A stretch of 64,000 nt of DNA from Scolanthus callimorphus (GCA_033964015.1 CM066914.1:7617831-7681830); one strand, 5' to 3'; shown: positions 50,601 to 63,795, counted from the stretch's first letter. Numbers and translations are program-made. The notes: a model not told the origin generated them from the letters alone.

Positions 50601-52862
50601 CTACAGGAATGGATTCAAAATCATTATCTCCAAAGTATAGAGCTCGGAGCTGGGCTGTGGAAAGGCATAACAATAAGTTTTATGTATTTAAAAACAGAAA
50701 CTATGTTTCTATCACATTTTTCTAGCAGGTTGATCCCTGAGGCATGCCACAAAGAAATGCATGGCATGGCCAATATGAGGGAGTGAGGCAGTTGCTCTGT
50801 AAAAATTTTGAAAATTTTGTTTTCAGTTCCTTATACAAAGTGAAAAATCATACTGCAAATTTAAAAGTGGATTTTAGGAACAAAGTCTGCCTCATTTTCA
50901 TGTATTCTTTCCTATTAAATGTTTAACCATTTAAAAAAAAAACGAGAAACATCATCTCTAAGAGATTAATACTGATATTTAGTGACAAATCAGCAATTTC
51001 TTCCAAGGAAAGTGGAAAAACCTCCTAGCTGACAGATGTAATATGACATCAATTCTACAAAGCAGAAAGTAACTGGAAATGATTTCCCATGAAGAAAATA
51101 CTTTTACTCACACATGATAAAAAAGTTTCCAGGTAAAGACTTTTCATTCAGGTTGTTGTATGTCAAATCCAGGATCTCTAGTGCTGAAGCAGTGCCAAGG
51201 CCCTTTGGCAGAGAGCTCAGGCGGTTCACACTGCAGCAGAAACGAAGAGATAAATTAACACTCATTAGTATAAATTACTCAAGTGGAGGTTGCAGCATTA
51301 AGTTGGAGTAATTATACTAAAACAATAAGTCACCTCAGGCTCCATGTTTATTGACGATAACTAATTGTTAATTATGCTGAACAGGCTAAGGACTGCAGTG
51401 TATCACAAAAGTGTTGGGGCTGCCTTACAGAAAAAGTATGAAAAGTGTGAGCTATAGCAGCCCAACCCCTATATATATCCCTATATATTCATAAGGAGCA
51501 AGTCAAGATTATATTTTCACTTACGCAACATTAAGATGCCTTAATTTTGGCAGTGATCCCAGAGAAATAGGTAGTTCCTGCAATCAAAGAGCAGACAAAG
51601 CTTTTACAGAGCTGACACTGAATATTATGAATTACCTACCAATAAGGGGATAATAATCAACCTCATATAGAAATATAAGTGCCAACATGTCCAGAACCTT
51701 TATATATGGCCATCACTGATTTTCTTTGTGGGAGTGTCTGGCATATGTTTAAGGGAAGTAGTGTGGTCCTGTGATTAGAGAATCAGACTAGAAATCTGCA
51801 AAGATGTCAAGTTAAATGTTGCTCTAAACACTGACAATTGACAGTACATTAAGCCAACTGCTATGCCTCATGACCAGTTAAGGTTCTTATTGTGTTTGTG
51901 TTTACCGTTAGGTATTTAGCACTGTGTACATGTTCCAGGGGCAAAGTTGTAGTGTACTGCTGCCTTGCCCTACCTCAATATGATTATTGAACAGAATAAG
52001 AGTCTCTAGGTTCTGTAACTCAACAATGGCTTCAGGAAGCTCTGAAACATAACCAGTCAGATCTTTAAGTTATCATTGTAATGAGTGGCAAACAAACAGG
52101 ACAATTTGTAGAGACCTAGCCCACGTATATGGCAAATATTTTCCCATCAAGTTTCAGAGCAGAGAAACTCAGAGAAAACACTTGACAGCCTTCTGGGACA
52201 TTTTCCAAGCTCTCTTTATTCTTGCTGAGGATAAACACTGGTTGTGGATTGTAAAATTTTGCACAAAAGGCTCACCTGGGAGATTTGCTGAAATAGTATA
52301 CATTATGTCATCATGTTTTGCATAAATACTGAAAATTGTAAGATGTGCCATATTTTTCAGAAAAAGTTGTAGATTTGGTTCTTAAAAATTATTATCAAAA
52401 ATACGAATTCAACATTTTTGTTGTATTTGTGCGTTTTTTTCTCTTTTGCCCATTTATTTACTAGCCGTCATTTCCTCCTCACTACCCCACCCACAGTAGG
52501 AATGTGTAAAATGCTCAAGAGCCGTAGAACAGAATCCACAGCAAAATACTGGCCTTCAGCTAGCTAATAACACAATTAGCACTCTTTACTTACTGGTTAT
52601 CTTGTTATGGCTTAGTGTGAGCCTAACGAGGTGGCGAGCAGAGGCTGAAAACAACAACAGAACTCACAATCAGAACGAGCAACAAACATGGCCGCCAGGT
52701 TGTCAACAAGATGAACGGTTCCACTATATTGCACCGAAAATCACTCAACTTACTCAAATTTGGAATATCTGAAATCCCCGAAATTCCCTTATCACATAAG
52801 TCCAACTCTGTGTAGCCATGTTCCTTCGTTTCCTCTATGATTTTCTTCAAAGATTTAGACAT
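47619..52862 (-). CDS. RSU1: RSU1, Ras suppressor protein 1 (complete)
   Basis: Leucine-rich-repeat adaptor that binds PINCH in the ILK-PINCH-parvin adhesion complex (family knowledge). Nine exons, all in phase: 52754-52862, 52594-52644, 51974-52041, 51525-51577, 51112-51230, 50572-50654, 49224-49338, 48546-48678, 47619-47709; 273 residues against 277 in human. Start MSKSLKKIIEETKEHGYTEL matches the human N terminus; an in-frame ATG six codons upstream (52880) exists but lacks that support. LRR signatures include LTLSHNKIT, LDLTYNNL and LRDNDLVDLPPEIGELKKL, with the C-terminal NPWIQQLEDQ and SHVMDYIR block and a Lys-rich tail. No frameshift. Head-to-head with AP4B1, 511 bp between start codons. 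Introns carry several MITEs. Confidence 0.97.
49383..49855. mobile_element. Cluster of three abutting MITEs in an RSU1 intron
   Basis: Element one (49383-49545) has ends ATTATAATAACTTTGGTGAG and its complement. Element two (about 49549-49675) has CTAGTTGATGT ends and GGCGTAAATATGTTTTGGGC pairing. Element three (49678-49855) has perfect ends GAGCAGATTTCGTATGACTG/CATACGAAATCTGCTC flanked by TA, and GC-rich CGCGGTACGG sequence inside. A diverged piece of element three is at 18348-18412. Confidence 0.7.
49973..50411. mobile_element. Harbinger-like MITE with GGGACCGTTC ends and a C run
   Basis: GGGACCGTTC at 49973 and GAACGGTCCC ending 50411 are flanked by TAA. The interior repeats CCCCCCTT motifs and includes a run of over 20 C near 50365. 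Lies in an RSU1 intron. Confidence 0.65.
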
Positions 52863-53373
52863 CGTGATCGAACTGCTCACTTGGCAAGCGATTCCAACAA
52901 CACTAAGTGGGCTTGCTGTGGACGCAAACGGAAGTGGTTTTGGGTAGCCTGTGTACTAGTATTTTGAACAAAATGGCGGCCACCATGACATTTAGTTGCG
53001 AACAGAAATTGCGTTTCGTCTACCGTTTGAGCTTATGAGGGATAAAGTTGATAACCATTCTCAGGAGGGATACATTTCATGCATTAAAAAATTGGCCATT
53101 GGCGGAAGAAGGCTCTGCAACATCCAGTTCTTTTGGCCTGTAAAGCACAAAGCACTGCTGAAGACGAAGTGTGAAACTGCGGGGAAACTGGTGAAAGTGA
53201 AGAAAGTGCTTACATGTATTTGAGTCTATCGTTGGTGAAAGGGTCAAGCATACTTGAAAAAGTCAGCTTATTGTATGACTATGAGAATTTTGAAAGATGA
53301 GGAATTGCCCTTTTTAGGGATGTAAAAAGTCCTTTTAACAGTTCTGTAATTCCATACCTAAAAGGACATAACA
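52863..53373. promoter_or_regulatory. Shared head-to-head promoter region of RSU1 and AP4B1
   Basis: The two start codons lie 511 bp apart on opposite strands, so the interval should contain both promoters. It also includes an ATG with an almost ideal context (GCGGCCACCATGA at 52977-52989, and ATGGCGG at 52973), opening MAATMTFSCEQKLRFVYRL. That frame stops at 53038, but the next frame stays open to 53223. It could be an upstream ORF of AP4B1, a small separate gene with a one-base error, or chance. I do not recognise the translation. Confidence 0.4.
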
Positions 53374-56300
53374 ATGTCTGTTGGTAAAAACACTGCAAGG
53401 GCATATTTTGGTGAGTCTGGAAAGAAAAGTGAAGTTAGTGAGTTACGTAGATGTTAGAGCAGTCAGAGTTACATCGTGACCCAGTGCAGTATACCAAGGT
53501 GTTGCAGCGCGTTATTGCCTGCATGACAATAGGTATGGACATGTCGTCCCTCTTCATGAGTATGATAAAGGTTAGTATTCTTATGGGTCACTGCAAATAT
53601 GATATGTAGTGTTCATAATTCTGTGAACTCTGCATCAAATCATAAACATGTATTCAAAGGATTCCCTAAATCAAATACCCTGCTCTCCAGTGTTTTTTTT
53701 CTCTCGGATATTTGGGTTTTTTTTTGGTGGCACTCAGGATTCCTGTGTCCTTTCACTTCTTTCCCCCCACAACAGGAGTCCCACACTGAAAAAAAAAATC
53801 AAATAACTGAAAAGCCACTGGAGAGCCAGCTAACAAGCTATGAATCAAATAATATCTAAGGCTGCATTCATTATGTAACTACAGGGGGGGGGGGGGGGGG
53901 GGGGGCAGAGGATTTTGAGGGGGGATCTCAAAATTTAGGAACTGGAAAAGGGGGGATGTCAAGTTTTTTTCATAACATGAAGGTTGTGCAGTTTGAAAAG
54001 TAAAGGAAGGAAGGCTGAACACCGAGTTTGAACCTCCTGAAGAAATATCACTTGCACTACTATTCTCATGCATTTACCGTCCTTCAACTAATATTTTGAA
54101 AAAAGCTGCGCGCTTCGTGCGCATAAAGAATTATAAACTTTAAAAATCGTAAAAGGCCTTCCTGTTTTACCACAATTCCTTGAGGGTCCTCTTCAGTGAC
54201 TTTTGTCTGCCAGACAAAAACGCCTTGGACTTTTGATTAATAGTCTTGTAGCTTCATTGTCAAAATTGCGGCGCACTTTGCACGCACAACGGAAAATAAC
54301 CAAACAATCAAATACAAAATAAATGATACTCAGTCTATGTAGTAAGGTTCCAATCGAGAAGTGCACCAGAACACTTGGTAGAAAGTCACTACACACAAAA
54401 GAGTACAGCCACCTAGGATTTTTATTTGCATTTTTATGCTTTGTATTATTTTTTATCATTGAGCCTTGTTCTGCATCTTTTGAAAAAATGGGGGGGGGGC
54501 ATGTTTTTTCCTTTTGACCAAGAGGGGGGATTCGTAAAAAATATGTTGTGCCTGGGGGGATCTGAAAATTTTGCATTGTCAAATAAAAATCCTCTCCCCC
54601 CCTGTAGTATACATAATGAATACAGCCTAAGTAACACCTGTAGTTTTTTGTAAAACCTCTGAGTGATATTTTTTGGGCTAAGTGTTGGTTGTGCAATCAA
54701 AGCTCACATTATTATGAAAAACTACTATGCATGGCCAGGAAGCATTGCCTCCATAAATTGGATGTTTAATTTAATCAGCAGTAATGGGAGGTGTTCAGGA
54801 TTCCTCTTGTGTGCTGTAACTGAACGCTGCCAGCACTTGCACTGTATTTGTATTCTTATTCATTGATTAGTTTTTTATTATTATTATTTATTTATTAAGG
54901 ACCCACTGTAAATGGCTCCGCTGTTGTGGGCTCCTGCCAGTAGAGGCAAAGCTAATAAAATAAAATAAAATAAAATAAATTCCAGTCTCACTTTCAAGAA
55001 TCATTTTAACCACCTCTGTTTAAAAGTTACACATTATTATCCATTCATTACATCCATCATTATTTTAACAGGCAGGTGCAACACATGATCTTGTGCAGAA
55101 GAAACTGGTCTACCTGTATATTTGTACCTATGCCAGGTCCAACCCTCAACTTGCTCTGCTAACTGTCAACACTCTAACCAAGGACATGCAAGACAGCAGC
55201 GCTATGGTCCGAGGTTTTGCTCTTCGAAGCATGAGCTCATTAAGGTATCATGATTACGTAGCTCATTAGAAGTTCATTATAACTTGCTTATTGATTTCAT
55301 AGTGAAATCCTGCTACTGATGTATTTTGCAGGCTTCCTGACTTGCTGGAATATATTGAGGAGCCTGTGGTTGAAGGGTTGAGGGATCCTAGTTGCTATGT
55401 GCGACGGACTGCTGTCATGGCTTGTATCAAGCTCTACCACCTTAATCCTGACTTTTTAGAAGGTGCAGACCAACCAAGTTTATTTATCATAGATCAAGAT
55501 AAACACTTTGTAATGTGTTAGGACCCTTCCCACCTAAAATTTCACTGATTGTATAAGAAAAAAAAAGGTTTTGAACTTCCTCCCCACCACCACCACCCCG
55601 GAATTTCCAATTCCTTTTTAGTCGGGGAAGAGGATTTTTTTCTGGAATTACTCATTGATCACTAGCAAGAAGGGATAGCTACGGCTAGGACTGATACCAT
55701 TGACTGATGCAACTAATGATAACTTTCAGAGCTGGAAAATAATATATTTCTTAAAATTGATCCTGACACATGCCTGATCAATCCTATATTTTCTGCTCTG
55801 TCTTGTATTCCCAGATTATGACATTGTGAAAAAGCTTCAAGCAATGATTGAAGATGAGGATCCACAGGTTTGAAAACTAGAATAAAGAATGTCAGGTGCA
55901 AGGGACACAGTGCATTTTTTGTGTACTTACATTATGGAAAACATGTAATCAGTGGTGTAGCAAGCTCCCCAGTTTAGAAGGGCAGCATCCTTTTTGTATA
56001 ACATTTCAAAAACATTTTTTTTTGGGGGGGGACCACCCCATCATAACCCCTTGCTATGGCACTTCTTTAAATTCATCCCCCACCATAGAAAGAATTAACC
56101 TGGTGACCCATCCCCTCTGGAATTTTCAAGGCTGAGAGTACGGATCTTTTCTGGAATAACAGAGAGCTGGGGACACAAAATGTAATGCTATGGGAAGGGA
56201 GAGGTAAAACGCAGCTGCTTTCCCCTACCTCTAATCCCCCCTGGAATTGTTGTTTTCAATTCCACCATTATCTCTGATTTTTAGGTGATGTGTAACTGCT

Positions 56301-59300
56301 TGTCAGCACTAGATGAAGTATTAGCAGCTGAAGGAGGAGTTGTTGTCAATAAAAAGTTAGCTCATTTCCTGATGTCCAGGTACTGGAATGGGCTGATGCA
56401 TTTTGGCAATGGCCTGTGGACTTTTTCCCAGGGTCATTGGTTCCTTGGATGTTCTCTGTTCGCCTTTGTTGATCAGTGGTGGAATTTCCAGGGGAGGGGA
56501 GTGTAATCATCTACCCACTCTGCATGAAAAACATATGCAGTTAGCCATTGATGGCTGACAGAAAGTTGTGATAAAGTCCTCTGTTGAATGCCTTTTAAAA
56601 TCCACATTTGTAATTGCTTGGAAAGGAGGCCATCTTCTTTCAGTTCCTGGGAGTTGTTTGTGCAAGAGCTTACTGTTAGTGTTACATTTTATTGGGGTTC
56701 TTGAAATGTACTTTGCTTTGTTTTATTACAGATTAAAATCCCTCACTGAATGGGCTCAGTGTCAAGTGATGGAGTTGCTAACAAGATACATTCCAAGTGA
56801 ACCACAAGAGGTGTATGATATATTGGTGAGCTACATGAAGTACTGAAGTCATTCTACCCATGGCACAGTTGGGGTGGGAATGGAGCTAGTAGATTATGCA
56901 CTAAAATGCCCTAGCCTCATCCCAGGGCTCCAGCTCAGAACACAGTGCCAAACCAGTCCTGCATGACACAGAAAGCTGACTGAGATGCCTGTGGATGAGG
57001 CTAAAAAGCCCCAAATTGTTTCCTCTTGAGACCAAATAAAGCCAAAACATATCACCCTAAACATCCAGCGATATAGAATATAGAATCATTTGCCACTTCT
57101 CATTAATCAAGTATAATATTCATTAACTTTAGAACATGATAGATATATATCTTAAGAGTCCAAGTGGTGGAGTGGTGATGGCTTGTGTCAATTCTTTTTA
57201 CACTTGACAAAGGAGGCACCTCATCTTGAAGATGATGTGTTGGATCGGGTCAAAGGTAAGAATAATTTTCTCTTTCTCTCTTTTCATCCTATTTTCTTTT
57301 CTTAACAAATTTTTTTCCCAATGTTTGGGTGGTTGCAATTGTTCATCTTATACATACTGGCATGCACTCGGTCGTGTGTAAAAAATTGGACAATTGTAAC
57401 CACCCAAGGGAATCATCACATGATCTGAATTGGGTAGCAACAAGATGTACTACCGAAACAGGTAGAGTGTTTATTAGGCTCGAGAAAAAACACTCGTTTC
57501 AAGACAAAACATTCACGATTTAGTTTGAATTCCTTTACTGAGGTCAGCGATGCGTGCAACTCAAATTTTTTAATTTGGAAAATTTTCAACTTAAAACACA
57601 AGAAAAGAAATCTGCTCGTGTTTTCTACTAATTTTATGAGGTAAGAAATACAAATCAGTGTGTTATTTCCAAATTTGAACGATTTTCTGTGGCAGCGACT
57701 GAACGCATGATTGATTTCGTGCGAAGGAATGCAATCAGACTCGCCAACGTTTTTGTCTGGAGACGAGCGCTTTTTGTCGAGCCCGATAAACGCTCTACCT
57801 GTTTCGGTTATAAACACCGTTAGCCGATTTGGTCTATTTTTGTGTTACTGCCTTCTGCAATCTTACTACTCTAGCTGATGTTGCTTTTCGGCCATTTTTC
57901 CTTAACAGATAGTTTTCATGGTAAGAAAACTCAGAGCCAGTCTTGTGGCAAAAAATCCATAAAAATTATCGCTTTTTTTGCGGCAAATCTGATTGATCAG
58001 TTTTGTACAGCATAGCCTGGTTTCTGTGACCACACTGTAAGTAGCATGCGCTGATGCTCTGATTTTTACGGATATTTAGCTCAAAGAAAAGATTGGTTCA
58101 CCATCTAGGTAAACAAATCTCCTTTTTATACCAGGTCCAATGTTAAGCATGTTATCCTCCACCAACTATGAGCTGATCTATGCTGCTCTATGCCATATTG
58201 AATTGCTCATAAATCAGCGAGCCCAGCTTTTTGTCAATGAGTACAAGATGTTTTTCTCCAGGTAAGACCTCATATTATGTAGCATAGATTTTTTCACAGC
58301 AGTCTATGGAACCATTTTATACACTCAATTTATTGTATGGAAGGCATCCAATGGGCCAAAGGGGTGGACCCCTATGGTCACATATGATATGGAAGTTTGT
58401 AAAGTAGTAAAATATATCTTGGGAAATGAGTGTGAGACAATCTTTGGCAATACTGCAGAGGGACTGAAACCAAGAATCAGATCGTGTGATAGAAAGGGAT
58501 GAACCTAGACGTTTGGGTGTATAAACTATTTGATTTTTTTTTTTATATTTTGCAGATTTAATGACCCTCAATTTATCAGTTCTAAGAAGCTAAAAATTCT
58601 TACTACAATATCCTCAGAGTCAAATGTTGAAGAAGTTGTAACAGAACTAAGGTATTATTTAATGTATCAATTTGTTGTTGTTGTTGTTTTCGTTTTCGCT
58701 TTCCCGGCTGCTGATATCACTAATGTCGTCTTCAAATCTGTTTGCGCAAATCCAAAAACAATTTTGACTGTAGTTGAACTTAAAGCTTGTTCAGTTTCGT
58801 CAAACAGTTCATTGAGCTACAAGGCTCTATATTGTTCTTTTTTGTTGCACTATTTAGAAGAATATCTCAGGGGCATAAGCCAGCTTTTATAAGAGGGGGA
58901 TTCCAAAACTAACATATGCTAATAAGTTTAACTTTTTTGTTCCACGCTTCGTTGTTTTATTATTTTATATTGAAGAGGGGGAGCTCCGGAACCCCTCGAA
59001 ACTCCCCTGGATACGCCCTTGTATCTTTCGTATAATGCACTAAATTGCAAAAGGAATTTTTTTAACTCTTGCTAATCTTGTTTTCTTTCTCTCGTTTATC
59101 CAGTTCAAATGTTGATGATGTCTTGCTACAGGGGCGTCTTGTTAACCTTGTTTTCTTTCTCTCGTTTTATCCAGTGCAAATGTTGATGATGTCTTGCTAC
59201 AGGGGCGTCTTGCTAATCTTGTTTTCTTTCTGTCGTTTTATCCAGTGCAAATGTCCATGATGTTAACGCGCAGTTGGCCCGAGACTCCATTCAAGCCATC

Positions 59301-62300
59301 GGTCAGGTCGCGCTGGCAGTGCCCTCTGCGGCGGAGTTCTGTACAGACACCCTGCTTAGTTTTCTCGCCTGTGAAATCGAGCACATTACTTCTACTACGC
59401 TGGTTGTTATCAGAGGTTGGTTGTCTGTTGGGATAACTGTGTGTAGAGCTCCAATTTTTGCCATTCATCAGTTCTCTCCCAATTCTAGACTTTCGCGCCA
59501 CAAATTTTCGCTACTTCTCTCCGCTCCTTCTCTTCCGCTCAATTTTGTCCATCATTTCTCATCATTTTCGCCAGTTTTCGTCATTTCTCACCAATTTTCG
59601 CCATTTTGTTACAAATTCGCGCCAATGCTCGCCATTTAAACCAATTCCTAGTATCCTTTCTCATAAATTTTCACCCATTTTCTCGCCAATTCTCGCCATT
59701 TTGTCATCATTTCTCGACATTTCTCATCAATTCACGATTTTGCTAATGCATGAGATGTCTAGTAACCATGCCCCGCAGGGACAAATAACAAAAATAACGA
59801 AATGAACGGCCACCGTGGCTTCCTTCTTTTGTTACTTGCTCCTTGAGGGGCTTCGTCCGAGGTACTCCAAGTATTAACAAAGTCGTGTATTGTCACCATT
59901 TGTGTTAAATTTACACCCATTTACGTTCACCACTTCTCGCGCCCATTGTAAATACTCCCATTTTTGTGATGGTATATCATGGTCACAGTACTCTATTTTT
60001 TTGTCTTATTTGAGGGGAAACAACCCTTCGTTCAGTGCCGATAATCACCCCCTTCTCTGTTTACAGATCTGTTCCCGAGATACGAGAAAGCTTGTCTTGC
60101 TGTGATGCCGCAACTAAAGGAATGTCTAGAATGCGTGCAGGATCCACAGGGCAAGGCCGCGATTGTGTGGATGACTGGCGAGTATGGACAGGTCTGTCTT
60201 TCTGTCCGTCTACATGTCCGTCCGTTTGTTTCTGTCCGTCTGTTTGCCTACTTGCTTACAAGCCTGTCTTTATTTGCAAAGAATTTCCAGCTAAACACAG
60301 CCTTGATGCCCAAAGTCCGGGGGGGGGGGGGGGGGGGGGGGGGGGTTCTCCCCCATGTAAGAGTGATAGGGGTGCTCGTCGGGACATCGGAAAATATACC
60401 CTAAAAAATACCAGGACATAAAAAATCCAACCCCTAAAAAATACCTTCTAAACAAAATGACCCCTAAAAAATACCAACAATAAACCTTTTTTGTTATTGT
60501 TATTGTTTCTCATCTCAAAACAAGCTTATTTTAGAGCTATAAATGAACGAAGAAAGAAAGAAAGCGCTTTACTGGGTTTGTGACCCTTTCATTCATTTGC
60601 GTACCCCTAAAAGATACCATTCATTAGTGAAAGCCACAATTTTCTCCGATACCCCTAAAAAATACCTGAAACTCGATTTTGACCACTAAAAATACTACGA
60701 GCACCCCTATCAGGCCGACATGTGAAGAACCCCCCCCCCCCCCCCCCCCCCCCCCCGGGCCCAAGTATTTCCAAATGTTGGAAAAGTACTGCGGTTTCCA
60801 CAAGTGCTCTATTTCGCATATAAAGTCATAGAAAGTTGTGGTCTAATGCTTTTATTATATAGCGGGAGAGAACCATTACTTTATCGGTGAGATAGAGCAT
60901 AGATTTGGACCAATCAGAGCGCGCGTTATATCGTAGCTATATTATAATTAAGCATTAGAGCACATTTGCGTGACCGACACAAAACACGGGCTGCGTAGGA
61001 GACTATAGAGCACAACTTTCTATGACTTTTTCGGCGCAATAGAGCACGCGTGATTTGGGAGAGACACGAGAACGTTGTAAAATCACGAGCCGCAGGCGGC
61101 GAGCATAGAACGAGCGCGCGTTAAATCGTAGCTATATTACAATATCTAAGAAGAGAACATACAGCATCCATTATGGCGGCTTTTATTCCATATGACCATC
61201 TGTTTTAGTGCGAATACACTATAAAATGCTATCAGTTTTTGCTTACGTGCGTAATATGTCGGTATTTCTCTCTTCTAGTACATACCCGACAGCCCCTATA
61301 TGTTAGAGATGTTGGTTGACAAGATTGACGAGGAACAGTCATCAGAAGTAAAACTACAACTCTTGACAGCCGCTATGAAACTGTTCTTTAAAAAACCACC
61401 AGAGTGCCAGGAAATGTTGGGCAGACTTCTCTCGCATATCATCGGTGAGCATACTGTATAGCATGCATACAAACAAGCCAGACAATATTGGTTTGCCGGC
61501 GACTCAAGGGTTCTTGCGCGCAAAGCATGCCATCGGAATCCGCTCGCAATGGCTTTCGGGCCGACCTGGCTATGCGAGTTGACCGTGTGTCACAGAACGC
61601 CGAGGCTAAGAAGTGCATGGGTGTCGTTCAAATTATTTTAATTTGTTCGTAGATTTTATATGAAACTGAAAACAGTCTGTACAGTGCGTTCAAAATTACA
61701 ATCATGCATCAGCAGATCAGTAGAGAACTGAGTAGAATTGCTACAAGTTAACTTTTCTTAGGTACTGATAAAAGCGAGTCGATAGAAGTGAGCGAAGCGC
61801 GCTTTTGTGCGTTGCGAAGCGATAAGCGAGCGACAACTGCGCGACAACGAGGGACTACGGAAGTGTAACAATCGAGAAGAACTACGGTCGGTGGATGCCG
61901 GTCGGTGTCTAGAATGGTGCAACATTTTACACTGAACGGATCCCTTTTTGCCGCACTGTTGTAAACATTTTCATTGTTTTACCCAGATAATGAGGTGAAT
62001 ATGGACGTTCATGATCGAGCACTCCTTTACTACAGACTTCTGAGATGTGGAATTGATAAGGTGGGTGGAACTCAGGTGAAAGCAGTAGTAATAACTAACA
62101 TTCAACATCACCCTTAATGGTACTATTTCCCTATCCTTGGCAATGAAATTTTGTTGCATTTGTCGCGGCGATTTTTCTCGCGCGAGTTGCAATTCCAACT
62201 CTCTAGTGTAAACGAGATGCAAATCCGATGCGATTTCTGTGCTCCCTTTTCTTCAAACCGCATCAACTTGCAAAGAGTTTCGGACGACATCACGCGACAA

Positions 62301-63795
62301 AATTTGCAGCAAAAAGTGTAAATAAACGGACCTTCAAAGAAATCGCCATTACAGAATACGTCGCCATATATTATTTCTCTCCGTTTGTTTTGAGTATTGT
62401 TTGATCTCCAACCATGAATTACGAATTTGTGTCATGATGGTTTCTTTTCTGCTAGGCGCAAAATGTGGTGTGCGGTGGAGTGGACAACAGGTCATCTTCT
62501 TCAAAAGAAGAAACTCTGAAAAAATAACCTTGAAGGTACATGAAGGTAGACATTAGTTAACATAGGAGGCATTTTGTGCAGTTGGAAATGCCACGTTGAG
62601 AAAGGATTTAAAATAACTGTTGTAAAATAAATTACTGAAAACGATCACGCGAGAGGTGCGGTTCCAGCAACAAACTGTTGCTAAATGGCTTCCTTCTCCA
62701 TGCGTCTCCCTTTCTTCATTCACAAGCCAAAGTATTCCAAATAATTACATTGAGACAAGGACAAAATAGCCAAACGAGAAGGCAAAGTGAAACAAACTAG
62801 GATGTGCCGAATTTTATTCAACCGTTTTGCGTTTTCTGGATGTTGAACTTTATCTGTGCACGTATTCAGCGAGAAAAATACTGAATTTAGTGACACAAGT
62901 CATCGGAATATTTTTGTTTGTGTTGCCTGCAGGACCCGCTGTTCTCCGAGTTCAACACGTTGTCAGTCATATATGGACAGCCTTCAGTTACCTTCATCAG
63001 CCAGACCATCCCGTACATCAAAGGCCGACCGTACAACTGCGATGAAGGTGGGAAACTGCCTTTGAAGTCCGCAACAAAGAATCCGGTTGCGTTTCTTTCT
63101 CGGTGCGTTTTTTCTTCTCTGAGTAAAAACAATTTTTGATGTTGTCGTTTAGGTACATCATTGAGTCACCTTGGAAAACACTCGTTGGCGCGAGATACAG
63201 GTCAATCACTGGATTCCAGTGCCGAAGAAAGTCGCGAAGTCGTCGTAGAGAACTTGCTGGTAGGAAAATATAAATGCAGTTTCTTATCCGATAAATTTTA
63301 ATTTACTTTAAAATAACCCCAGGTGTTTCAAAACAATTTTAATTGTTAAAACACAATAACGACGACAACAACAGCAACAAGATATATTCCCAACAAGTAT
63401 CTCTTGGTCGCCCTACCGCACAGTCCGGACGAACTTTTGAGTCAACGATTGAATTCTTGCACTATTTGCATTTTTAGACAGTAGAACTCGATAAATTTTC
63501 AGTTGAAATGCAAGTCAAGTACATGAGAGCATATGACAATTGCAATCACTTTTTGCAATGCCTTATTCACCTTTGACACCTCAAAATCTAGTGCAATCTG
63601 TCAGGGACGCCCCTGTATGTAGTCCAGTAAAGTCTCCGTGCATGGTCATTGTTTTGATGAGTATTTTTTGTTGTTTTCAGGGCGATGATCTTAGCTCAGT
63701 AGCGGATGTCCCGACAATCACCAGCATGCGTTTGTCCTCGCAACCAGCCCTTTCACCTGCGGAATTCAGACAAAATGGACCACTCTTCAACAAAG
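53374..63795 (+). CDS. AP4B1: AP4B1, AP-4 adaptor complex beta subunit (5' part; continues off right edge)
   Basis: Large subunit of the AP-4 coat at the trans-Golgi network, which sorts cargo such as ATG9 (family knowledge). Seventeen exons: 53374-53570, 55072-55244, 55332-55462, 55815-55867, 56285-56379, 56732-56825, 57133-57255, 58135-58261, 58556-58651, 59246-59415, 60067-60191, 61279-61444, 61987-62060, 62457-62536, 62933-63047, 63153-63259, 63681-63795. Matches include [57 protein letters not shown] and [13 protein letters not shown], along human AP4B1 to the hinge. Three exons are one base short (near 53450, 57190, 62520-62525); adding one base to each restores both frame and splice phase, so sequence error is likelier than decay. 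The C-terminal ear lies beyond the window. Confidence 0.93.
53860..54627. mobile_element. Harbinger-like MITE with TAA duplication and G run, 768 bp
   Basis: GGCTGCATTCATTATGTA at 53860 pairs with TACATAATGAATACAGCC ending 54627, flanked by TAA on both sides (53857-53859, 54628-54630). Runs of G just inside the left end. In AP4B1 intron 1. Confidence 0.75.
54868..54985 (+). repeat. Retroposon 3' end with (AATAA)n tail
   Basis: GGACCCACTGTAAATGGCTC followed by GGCAAAGCTAATAAAAT and a tandem AAAAT tail looks like a truncated LINE/SINE 3' terminus. AP4B1 intron 1. Confidence 0.5.
57451..57816. mobile_element. MITE with ACCGAAACAGGTAGAG ends
   Basis: ACCGAAACAGGTAGAGTGTT on the left pairs with the complement of AACGCTCTACCTGTTTCGGT on the right; arms about 65 bp with mismatches. 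AP4B1 intron 7. Confidence 0.65.
59075..59252 (+). repeat. Triplicated 3' splice-site region of AP4B1 exon 10
   Basis: A unit of about 73 bp, with CTTGTTTTCTTTCTCTCG, TTATCCAG and then TTCAAATGTTGATGATG, occurs twice in full and a third time as the true acceptor (TTTATCCAG|TGCAAATGTCCATGATG at 59246). Each copy includes pyrimidine tract, AG and the first exon bases. The first copy would also splice in frame for some distance. Alternative acceptor use is possible. Confidence 0.8.
59460..59720 (+). repeat. Low-complexity TTCTCGCCATTTT-rich stretch
   Basis: Imperfect repetition of TTCTCGCCATTTT and ATTTCTCATCA-type words in AP4B1 intron 10. Open frames here are by-products of low complexity. 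Confidence 0.6.
60317..60757. mobile_element. TIR element bounded by G and C runs
   Basis: CCGGGGGG... with GTGATAGGGGTGCTCGTCGG at the left pairs with CGAGCACCCCTATCAGGCCG and a C run ending CCCGGG at the right. The interior repeats CCCTAAAAAATACC. AP4B1 intron 11. Confidence 0.6.
60790..61150. mobile_element. MITE of the GAACCATTACTTTATCGGTG family, longest copy
   Basis: Contains GTCATAGAAAGTTGTGGTC and its inverse GAGCACAACTTTCTATGAC, plus two TCGTAGCTATATTA segments. Related copies at 17767-17890 and 26403-26600. AP4B1 intron 11. Confidence 0.6.

Noticed and set aside
60035..60421. 128-codon frame running past AP4B1 exon 11
   Set aside because: Reads through the donor at 60191 into a cytosine/thymine repeat and a G run.
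53374..63795. Calling AP4B1 a pseudogene because of three frameshifts
   Set aside because: Each break is one missing base that, if restored, repairs both frame and splice phase; splice sites and the rest of the protein are intact.
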